In this document: positions 1 through 5,684 of the stretch, piece after piece
Numbering within the stretch: the stretch's first letter is position 1
How the letters are laid out: every line of letters starts with the position of its first letter
Origin: DATDCV01 sp036524155
GTDB taxonomy: Bacteria; Verrucomicrobiota; Verrucomicrobiia; Limisphaerales; UBA8199
Assembly (NCBI GenBank): GCA_036524155.1
Contig: DATDCV010000218.1
Location: 1-37,151, forward strand
Direction of reading: 5' to 3'
Length of the DNA: 37,151 nt
The notes under the pieces: model-generated
The model's database searches: none
The model's input: only the letters and a program-made list of their open reading frames with translations
Told to the model about the DNA's origin: nothing
Made by a program: the position numbers and the translations under genes

Positions 1-50
1 GCTTTGAAATCCTTTGAAATGCTTTGATTCACTTTGAAATCCTTTGAGGC
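1..50. repeat. Five 10-bp tandem units (CTTTGAAATN type)
   Basis: Five consecutive decamers related to gCTTTGAAAT open the window: three match closely and two (around 21-30 and 41-50) are degenerate. The array may continue to the left outside the window. No gene is visible around it. Confidence 0.8.
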
Positions 51-320
51 GTGCCGGCACAGTCTACAATCCACAGTCCGAAGTGGTGGGGATGCCTTCA
101 GGGGTATGGACCCGGCAACCCGGCAGGAGCACGGAAAATCAGCCAGTTTTTTTGAATTTACGCGGCAGAAAAGCCGGCAGAAAGCGGCAGGAGACCCGGC
201 AGGAAGTTTCATCATTGGCGAAGGACAAATGGTGGAAGCCGGGGTGGGGGTGGCGGACCGGGGTAAAAGGCCGTGACGTCGTGACAAACGGATGGGGAAC
301 GCTGCTTCGGCCCGCAGCAG

Positions 321-376
321 GCTACCGTAACCTTCCGTAGCCCTCCGTAGCCCTCCGTAGCCTTCCGTAGGTTACC
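321..376. repeat. 10-bp tandem repeat (CCTTCCGTAG/CCCTCCGTAG)
   Basis: Four exact-length decamers at 331-370 alternate CCTTCCGTAG and CCCTCCGTAG in the order T, C, C, T at the third base. They are flanked by a degenerate unit at 321-330 and by GTAACC (327-332) and GGTTAC (370-375), which are reverse complements and could close a stem around the array. Confidence 0.85.
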
Positions 377-583
377 AGCAGGCTCTGCAATGTAATTAAC
401 CCCTTTTCGCCGCCCGTGAGCCAGGCGGGACGTGGCGGGGTGGCACTTTACTTGTTATCTGGCGTTAACGAGCGTGATTTGGCGTTATCCACCGATGCCT
501 GGCGATACCGCAGCACGGGCAGGGGGGATGGCAATTCCGACGGGTTCAACATTGGAAAATTTTCTTCTGGGGATATCTGGGGA

Positions 584-608
584 CCGCTACATCTGCTACA
601 TCTGCTAC
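584..608. repeat. 9-bp tandem duplication (ATCTGCTAC)
   Basis: Two adjacent copies of ATCTGCTAC at 591-599 and 600-608 are preceded by a partial copy (CCGCTAC, 584-590). Confidence 0.7.
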
Positions 609-647
609 ACCCGTTACGCCCGCCAGGCGACCGGGGGAAACGGTGAT

Positions 648-687
648 GCGTTGAAGCGTTAAAACGTTAAAACGTTGAAGCGTTGAG
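648..687. repeat. Five 8-bp tandem units (RCGTTRAA)
   Basis: Five consecutive octamers of the form (G/A)CGTT(G/A)A(A/G) lie at 648-687. They differ only by purine transitions at positions 1, 6 and 8. No reading frame with gene character crosses them. Confidence 0.85.
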
Positions 688-740
688 AGTTTACAGGCGT
701 CAAGGAGGGGAATGTTTTTCTGCGGGCAGGGGCTGGAGAT

Positions 741-833
741 GCAAAAGCGTAGCCAAAAACGTAGCAGATTGCGGAAGGGGCTGGTTACGGAGGGTTTGTG
801 AAGAGCAAAAGTGTAGCAGCAAAAACGTAGCAG
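741..833. repeat. Dispersed pairs of 11-12 bp units (GCAAAAACGTA)
   Basis: Two pairs of GC(C)AAAA(A)CGTA-type units occur at 741-763 and 805-829, each pair followed by GCAG. The second pair reads GCAAAAGTGTA then GCAAAAACGTA. They resemble the other short tandem arrays in the first kilobase but have a different unit. Confidence 0.65.
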
Positions 834-880
834 CTCCGAAGTCCGGTTGAAATGTTTTTCTCGGAGGGGGGCTGCGATCC

Positions 881-915
881 GTTAAGCGTTAAGCGTTAAG
901 CGTTAAGCGTTGGCG
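881..915. repeat. 7-bp tandem repeat (GTTAAGC x4)
   Basis: Four perfect copies of GTTAAGC occupy 881-908, followed by a degenerate unit GTTGGCG. A 7-bp unit also occurs inside the RHS gene at 6697-6717, with a different sequence. Confidence 0.9.
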
Positions 916-1351
916 TCGGTTTTCAGTGCCGGGGGGATTACTTCCAGTGCCTGTTTTGAGTTGATTTGAATGAATGTCCGATCATGCGACGGAGCTTTTC
1001 CTCACGGCCGCTACTTTGATCTTCGCGCGGAACTCATCGAGAAGGCGAACCCGGAAAGGCGCGGCGCTCAGTGGGCAGGCTTGGGAGGAGGAGCGGCTGA
1101 ACAGGTTGTGAAAATACTTTGTTTCGACCCCGACTTGTTTCCGTCGCTTCGTGTGGACAATATTACAATCTCATTAACCCCTTTTCGGAAGCTCCGAGAC
1201 ATGGCTGAACCGATGAGAGTCACCGCTCCCACTGCGAGGTCAACTCCGAAAATACTACAATAACATTGACACCTTTTTCGCTGACTATCCACGAAGACCA
1301 GAGGTGTCGAGCCTTGAACGTTTCTCGATTACTGCCTCTTCCCTTCCAACT

Positions 1352-1759
1352 TCAGGCGTTGTGGTCTACAAGCAACGTCTTCAAGATAACAACCATGCAC
1401 GCGGCCAACCCAGCAGAAAAAACACAGGCCAAACGCAGCGCCTCGACAAGGTCGGGGGGAGAGGAGGGGCTTCTCCCGGAGACCAACAAACTCAACAGTA
1501 AGCCCAGAAGGCAGCATCCCCCTACGAAAGCGACCCGATATGGTAAAGACCGCTTTTCTGGGTTGAATAACCACCAGACCCCGAAAACCAGACCGAAGAT
1601 CGGAAACCAAAAATACCATCCGAAGAGGGCCAAAATCGGTGAGAAAATGATTCCGTCAACCCCGGTCGTCCAGCCGAACACGACGGCTGATCCAGCAAAA
1701 AAAACCGCCGTCGCGATGATGAATACCACCACAAAAGTCTTCACCGCAGGTAGCACCAT
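1352..1759 (-). CDS. Four-helix membrane protein, candidate immunity partner of the adjacent RHS tip
   Basis: A 135-aa, very hydrophobic protein with about four membrane segments (roughly residues 6-28, 37-64, 75-93 and 108-130), so it should sit in the inner membrane. I recognise no family. Its ATG lies 7 nt after the TGA of the secreted RHS-tip gene upstream. The SD-like GAGGGG (minus strand, plus coordinates 1763-1768) starts on that stop codon, so the two genes are probably translationally coupled. A small polytopic protein directly behind an RHS tip is a common arrangement for immunity proteins of polymorphic toxins, and the same arrangement recurs behind the large RHS gene (5199-5684). 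The two membrane proteins show no obvious sequence similarity, as expected if each matches a different effector. The immunity role is inferred only from position and topology. Confidence 0.72.
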   Translation of the reverse strand: MVLPAVKTFVVVFIIATAVFFAGSAVVFGWTTGVDGIIFSPILALFGWYFWFPIFGLVFGVWWLFNPEKRSLPYRVAFVGGCCLLGLLLSLLVSGRSPSSPPDLVEALRLACVFSAGLAACMVVILKTLLVDHNA

Positions 1760-1766
1760 GCGCCCC

Positions 1767-2630
1767 TCACAGTGCTATTATAGGCAACCCGTCCATCTTC
1801 CTCTTGCAGGCAGGAATCAAATCTTGCCAGCCGACCACATCCGCACCAGGAGGGAGATCGAATGGATTCGGAAGGAAGCCGCATTTTGCGTAGCACGCAA
1901 CGTGCGCTATAAGTCGGGCACAGTTTCGATCGTCACAATTCTTATACGCCTTCTGAATGCTTGCTTCGGCTGCGATTAGGCAGTTGGCAACACACGATGC
2001 GGCGGCCTGCTGAGGGCCACCGGTGAACTGCTTGGCAAAACCCTGGCAGACCACAAAGGCTTTCTTGGGGTAAAGGTCGTTTCCAGATTTGCGTGAGCAA
2101 CCTGTGCAGGTTGTCGGCCACAACTTTCTGTACGCGGAACAGTCAATGGCTGGAGGTGGTGGGTTCTGAGGAGGGCCTGTGCAGGTATGTGTTCCAACGT
2201 AATACTGCCCGCATACTGGACAAATATTCCCGATCTCTCTCCCGTCTGTGTCAATCTTAACTATGGGATTGTCATCCACGAACCCATACAGGTTCGGCTC
2301 TCCCTTCTCCCCTGAGGGGTCCCTGCTCAACCATCTCCCCGCGCTCGGGTTGTAATACCGATAGCCATAGTAAAGCGGGCCGGGCTCCTCATCGTGATGC
2401 ATGGTGGAGAACCGGCTGGGATTGGTCTTGGCCATCGGCCCGGTGGCGCGCATGACCTCCCCGAATAGCCCGTAGTCGCTCGCCGGGTGAATTGCGGAAG
2501 AGGAAAGTGTGCCGGGGGTCGCTGTTGGACCGTGAGAGCCGGGATTGAAAAAACCGTATGCCGGCAGGGCAGTCGACAGCGATATGGCCAGACCGAGGCC
2601 CGTCGCTATTAGCAGTTTGATACTTTTCAT
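1767..2630 (-). CDS. Secreted orphan RHS tip with Cys-rich C-terminal domain
   Basis: A 287-aa exported protein. Residues 1-26 form a Sec signal peptide (basic start, hydrophobic core, cleavage near PAYG). Residues 54-118 are the RHS-repeat-associated core, with YGYRYYNPSAGRW and SRDP (102-105), closely resembling the end of the 1969-aa RHS protein upstream. After the core comes a domain of about 160 residues with 18 or so cysteines, starting with CPVCG (137-141) and HTC (148-150), which looks like a small zinc ribbon; the later cysteines could form disulfides. The frame is open to a GTG at 2639, but ATG at 2630 is preferred because GGTGAG lies four bases upstream. That SD contains the TGA of the preceding ORF, so the genes are coupled. 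Orphan RHS tips are known as displaced toxin ends, but those usually lack a signal peptide. The C-terminal activity is unknown. Confidence 0.8.
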   Translation of the reverse strand: MKSIKLLIATGLGLAISLSTALPAYGFFNPGSHGPTATPGTLSSSAIHPASDYGLFGEVMRATGPMAKTNPSRFSTMHHDEEPGPLYYGYRYYNPSAGRWLSRDPSGEKGEPNLYGFVDDNPIVKIDTDGREIGNICPVCGQYYVGTHTCTGPPQNPPPPAIDCSAYRKLWPTTCTGCSRKSGNDLYPKKAFVVCQGFAKQFTGGPQQAAASCVANCLIAAEASIQKAYKNCDDRNCARLIAHVACYAKCGFLPNPFDLPPGADVVGWQDLIPACKRKMDGLPIIAL

Positions 2631-2635
2631 TTTAC

Positions 2636-2839
2636 TCACCGTGTGAACGTGTCGTGTTCTGATTTCGAATTCTTGTTTGGTCTGTGCAGGGCGGACTTGT
2701 TGCAGTAGGCGTCGTAGAAATGGTACGTGAATTGGGCGCTGCCCCTTCTCGCGTCAATCGCAGTGATGGATTCTCCGTCACTGCCGCATCGGACCTTGGC
2801 GTTCTCGAGACGGGACTTCTCGACTGCGTGGAGCTGCAC
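2636..2839 (-). CDS. Short coding segment in frame behind a TGA
   Basis: A 67-codon frame with strongly G/C-biased third positions, so it looks like real coding sequence and not a shadow. It is in the same frame as the preceding 131-aa ORF, separated only by that ORF's TGA and two codons. The only start is GTG at 2839, with a purine-rich GAGAGGAG directly against it and almost no spacer, which is poor for initiation. Two readings are possible: a separate, poorly initiated small protein, or the C-terminal third of a protein of about 200 residues broken by a nonsense codon (or read through). Its stop overlaps the SD of the RHS-tip gene that follows. I recognise no domain. Confidence 0.4.
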   Translation of the reverse strand: MQLHAVEKSRLENAKVRCGSDGESITAIDARRGSAQFTYHFYDAYCNKSALHRPNKNSKSEHDTFTR

Positions 2840-2845
2840 CTCCTC

Positions 2846-3241
2846 TCAATGGTGGACATATTCCGCTTTTCCGGTGAGATCATCGACTTGAATGTAGAAG
2901 TCCTCATGAAGCGAATGGCGTTCGGGCGCGAAGTGGAGAATCCATTTGGCCCGCAGCTCCGGATATGAACTGTTTTGGTCGAAGAAAATGCTTGTGCAGT
3001 CATATCCTGCCAGGTGCCGCCGATGGGCGGACGCACAAGCAAGAGCGGTACGCATGACCTCATTTGTGGTCAGGCGCGGCGGACCGCCGGATATCTCGAC
3101 CCTGGGCAAGAGGGTGGGGGCTGGCGGCGGATGCGTGCCAGAGTTTGGGACAGCCTGGTGGCAACCCGGACCTATGGCGAGCCACCCTGTCATTAGCAAA
3201 GCTGGTGTGAGATTCTTCACCGTCGCCGGTAGGTGTTGCAT
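2846..3241 (-). CDS. Small exported protein or lipoprotein, candidate partner of the HExxH RHS tip
   Basis: A 131-aa protein with an N-terminal export signal (Lys9, hydrophobic residues 11-26) ending at Gly-Cys27. The Cys could be lipidated, but the lipobox (GPGC) is not a good match. The mature part starts with a Pro-rich linker. It ends with a strand-like segment (FYIQVDDLTGKAEYV, residues 114-128) reminiscent of PepSY-type folds; that is a weak resemblance. The start codon lies 25 bp inside the end of the upstream RHS-tip/HExxH gene, so the two are tightly coupled, and an envelope-located small protein here would suit a periplasmic immunity or inhibitor role. The same frame continues beyond the TGA for 67 further codons with coding character, so this ORF may be the front part of a disrupted gene. 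Confidence 0.6.
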   Translation of the reverse strand: MQHLPATVKNLTPALLMTGWLAIGPGCHQAVPNSGTHPPPAPTLLPRVEISGGPPRLTTNEVMRTALACASAHRRHLAGYDCTSIFFDQNSSYPELRAKWILHFAPERHSLHEDFYIQVDDLTGKAEYVHH

Positions 3242-3897
3242 TCTCTAATGGCCTGCAACTGCTGGGTGGCCTCGTGATCGGCCCATCCTTGAATGTCGCG
3301 GAGGCACTCTTGATCGGTCCCGCACTCGGACTTCGCGGCCTCGAAGCATTCCTTCCCTGCACCGTACGCCCTTACCTCTTCCGCACAGTATTCGCTTCGA
3401 GGGCGATCCTTGACCGCCGATGGCCCACAATCGCACGCTGGGCATTGCGCTCCAGGGAGGTGAATACGCTCGTGGGCATGCAGGCACCTCCTGACAATTT
3501 CCTTCGCGCGAGGATTCTTTTCTCGATCCACGCCGTACGTGCAGATGAATTTCACGCCTCCGCAGCAGATCACGATTCCGTTGTCAATGTCGCGTTCCTC
3601 CATATCGGCATAGCGGATTCTCTTGAAGTCCTCGCACGGCTGCCGACAATTGGTTTGCATGAATGCTCCACACGCGATCTGCCCGAGTGCGTCAAAGGTC
3701 TCCACTGGGGAGTTCAAGCAGAAGGTGTAGAGGCCGGGGCCTCCCTTTTCCATCGCCGGATCGCGGGCCAACCACTTCCCCGCGCCGGGGCTGTAAAAAC
3801 CCTTCGCATCATGGGCGGCGAGCAGGAAAAGGATGAGCGACATTCCCAAAGCACACCTCCTCGCTGTTTGTAGATTGATCTCTCTCACAGGTATCAT
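3217..3897 (-). CDS. Secreted orphan RHS tip with HExxH metallopeptidase-like domain
   Basis: A 226-aa protein. Residues 1-33 look like a signal peptide (Arg13-Arg14, hydrophobic 16-28, cleavage around DAKG). Residues 34-72 keep only the last part of the RHS core (GFYSPGAGKWLARDP, then GLYTF and LNSP). The remaining 150 residues are Cys-rich and contain HERIH at 142-146, a textbook HExxH zinc-protease motif. Glu173/Glu174 in CAEEVRAY, about 27 residues downstream, could supply the third metal ligand. Metallopeptidase domains are known among RHS toxin C-termini; assignment to a named family is not possible by eye. The ATG overlaps the TGA of the transglutaminase-like gene upstream by 4 bp. Its 3' end overlaps the next ORF by 25 bp. 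The short RHS remnant and private signal peptide make it unlike ordinary displaced tips. Confidence 0.78.
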   Translation of the reverse strand: MIPVREINLQTARRCALGMSLILFLLAAHDAKGFYSPGAGKWLARDPAMEKGGPGLYTFCLNSPVETFDALGQIACGAFMQTNCRQPCEDFKRIRYADMEERDIDNGIVICCGGVKFICTYGVDREKNPRAKEIVRRCLHAHERIHLPGAQCPACDCGPSAVKDRPRSEYCAEEVRAYGAGKECFEAAKSECGTDQECLRDIQGWADHEATQQLQAIRECNTYRRR

Positions 3898-4958
3898 TTA
3901 GTTGTGAGCGCTTCGGCGCGCGCCTTGCGTTCGTTTACTGTCTCTAGGGTAGCTTTCAGGCCGGCTAGCATCTTCCGGTAGCCTTGGCAGTCAGGGGCGA
4001 GGCGCGCGGCGGCGGCGAAGCTGTCAGCGGCTTCGGTGAGCCTGCCCTGGTCGCGCAGGCACATGCCGCGGATAGAGAGGAACACAGCGAGCTCCTCCTG
4101 CGGCGTAAGGGACTTCAGATAGCCTTCTGTCTTCTCCTCTTCCGCGGTGATCTCAAATGGCCAGTGCCGATAATACTCGTCGTCAAAGCGGTTCAAGCCG
4201 TGTCCGGTGGCCTCGATATTAAACCGCTCGCCCGCTCCTTCCCAGCGGACAAACAGGTGGCCTTTGGTGGTGACTAGTTTGAGGGGATACCCCAGATGAC
4301 GGCCGACCGCGACGTACAACACCGGCATCGAACTGCACGTGCCCTTGCGCTCCGGCCCGAGCAGCCCGTGGAGAAAGACCGACGCCGGGTCGCTGAAGAA
4401 TCCGTCATCGATGCGGCTTCCGGCAGGGCCTGCCCTGCGTTGCGGGTCGTAATGCACGCCATAATCTTCGGCCAAGACAACCGACAGCATGAGCATGCGA
4501 TAGAACCCCGGCGAGTTCTCAAATTCGGCAGGTTTGCGGTCGTACCGGTACTGGTGGCGTTGGGTCTCGGACTGGACCTGCTTTGCCCATGAGCGAAGGA
4601 TGGCTGCGCACTCATTCAGGGCCGGCCTGTTCGTGGTGCAAAGGCCGGTGGCGCAAAGGAGGTTCAGCCGCTCAAAAGGGATTTCCGCGATGCTCGAGGG
4701 GAGTACTTGCAGCAACTGCGGCAATGTGGCCGGCTCTGGGCGCCGGCCTGTTTGCGTGGCGGACTGAATGGCAAGCGCAATGAGGCCTGCTCCTACAAGC
4801 AAGACCCCAAAGGTGCATACAATGGCGAAACTACACCTTCGAGCAGACCTGCTCTTCGGGAGGCGCGTGTTTACTTCAGCCGAATTGAGGACCTCTTTCG
4901 ACATTTTCGCCAGCGCTGCAAGGCCATCCGCCAAGGATTTTTCCGGCTTCAGCCACAT
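3894..4958 (-). CDS. Membrane-anchored transglutaminase-like protein
   Basis: A 354-aa protein with a cytoplasmic N-terminus of about 42 residues, one membrane segment (about 43-64) and an extracytoplasmic domain. GTCSSMP (Cys208), GHLFVRW (His234) and FNIEAT (Glu249) have the order and spacing of a Cys-His-Asp/Glu triad in the transglutaminase-like/SirB1 superfamily, with Glu in the acid position. The C-terminal 70 residues resemble a TPR hairpin (RLTEAADSFAAAARLAP). The family includes peptidases and non-catalytic members, so the activity is uncertain. It starts the distal half of the RHS operon, 240 bp after the first membrane protein, and its stop overlaps the next start (ATGA). It might process, crosslink or anchor the RHS products; that is inference. 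The start is the first ATG, with GAGAG about 10 bp upstream. Confidence 0.75.
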   Translation of the reverse strand: MWLKPEKSLADGLAALAKMSKEVLNSAEVNTRLPKSRSARRCSFAIVCTFGVLLVGAGLIALAIQSATQTGRRPEPATLPQLLQVLPSSIAEIPFERLNLLCATGLCTTNRPALNECAAILRSWAKQVQSETQRHQYRYDRKPAEFENSPGFYRMLMLSVVLAEDYGVHYDPQRRAGPAGSRIDDGFFSDPASVFLHGLLGPERKGTCSSMPVLYVAVGRHLGYPLKLVTTKGHLFVRWEGAGERFNIEATGHGLNRFDDEYYRHWPFEITAEEEKTEGYLKSLTPQEELAVFLSIRGMCLRDQGRLTEAADSFAAAARLAPDCQGYRKMLAGLKATLETVNERKARAEALTTK

Positions 4959-5092
4959 TGCTCATTTCTCTCGAAGTTCACGATCCAATTCACTGACCTG
5001 CCCCACACTCTCTCGTCGCGTTGTGCCATTACTGAGCGAGGACTGAGACTGGCCATGGCGCGGCCTGTCCGTTCTGTTGCTTCGTGCCAAAT

Positions 5093-5121
5093 ATATTACA
5101 GTCCCATTAGCTGGGTGACAC
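5093..5121 (-). promoter_or_regulatory. Candidate internal promoter before the transglutaminase-like gene
   Basis: On the minus strand GTGTCA (plus 5116-5121) and TAATAT (plus 5093-5098) are separated by 17 bp, a 4/6 match to a sigma70 -35 box and a good -10 box. It sits in the 240-bp gap between the membrane protein and the transglutaminase-like gene, in a locally AT-richer stretch. If used, the leader would be about 130 nt and the distal tip genes could be expressed separately from the giant RHS gene. Confidence 0.3.
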
Positions 5122-5198
5122 ATTTTGGATAGCGCACGAGCACTTAGTTTTCCAGGCGCCGTACCAGGGTGATTGTCCTCGCCAACGATCCGCATACT

Positions 5199-5684
5199 TC
5201 ATTGAATGCCCTCGAGACCGTTGACGAGGGCGATTGTGATGACGATGGCTACGCACTGAGCAGGAATCAGAATACAAGCACAAACGCCTCTGAAGGCCTT
5301 TTGCGGAAAAGGCAAGTCGGCCAGCACCAATCCACCCAGACACAATGTGGCGCTCTCCAAAGGGATCCACAGGAAACCAAGTTGAACGAAAAGAATGGGT
5401 AAGTGCGCAACAACTTCGACGCTCACAACCACAAGCGTTGTGAGAATGGTCTTCAGGTGGATAGGCGCCCGCCCGGACAGAATGCACGCCAAACAGGCAA
5501 CCAGGCATAGTGCTAATGTGACCTCGGCAGCAACGCCTCCTACTAGCCTCAGCTTCGCTAGAAGCAGAAACCCAAAAAACATCCATATTGGGCCAGTAAC
5601 TCCTGATATGTAGACGACGTTTGCGATACTAGAACTACGAGGTGCCACTACAATATTGCTTGGATGAGCTTTGCTTACAGTCAT
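5199..5684 (-). CDS. Four-helix membrane protein, candidate immunity partner of the giant RHS protein
   Basis: A 161-aa polytopic protein with about four hydrophobic segments (roughly 22-43, 49-70, 78-108 and 132-155). No family is recognisable. Its ATG overlaps the TGA of the 1969-aa RHS gene by 4 bp, and a consensus AGGAGG (plus 5694-5699) lies 9 bp upstream inside the last codons of the RHS gene. This is the best ribosome-binding site in the operon and implies strong, coupled translation. A small inner-membrane protein directly after a polymorphic RHS C-terminus is the position in which immunity genes are normally found. A structural or secretion role cannot be excluded. Confidence 0.75.
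   Translation of the reverse strand: MTVSKAHPSNIVVAPRSSSIANVVYISGVTGPIWMFFGFLLLAKLRLVGGVAAEVTLALCLVACLACILSGRAPIHLKTILTTLVVVSVEVVAHLPILFVQLGFLWIPLESATLCLGGLVLADLPFPQKAFRGVCACILIPAQCVAIVITIALVNGLEGIQ

Larger units (their letters stand above)
1..1351. other. Gene-free, repeat-rich region
   Basis: No open frame here has a plausible start, ribosome-binding site, domain or G/C-rich third codon positions that would mark it as a gene. The region consists of short tandem arrays, each listed separately, plus simple sequence. The 15-mer ATTAACCCCTTTTCG occurs twice (near 392-406 and 1171-1185). A 74-codon GTG-started minus frame at 1068-1292, downstream of the last gene of the RHS operon, cannot be excluded but has nothing recognisable in it. 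Confidence 0.6.

Noticed and set aside
1..915. CRISPR array
   Set aside because: Units are 7-12 bp and directly adjacent, without 30-40 bp spacers, and no cas genes are present.
970..1263. Plus-strand 97-codon frame
   Set aside because: No SD, no recognisable protein pattern, and it runs antisense to another weak frame in a repeat-rich stretch.
1068..1292. Minus-strand 74-codon frame downstream of the last operon gene
   Set aside because: GTG start without SD, mixed third-position bias, no domain. It could be a tail gene of the operon but the sequence does not support it.
4962..5195. 77-codon minus frame just before the transglutaminase-like gene
   Set aside because: Third positions are not G/C-biased and no start with SD exists; the stretch is better explained as a promoter region.
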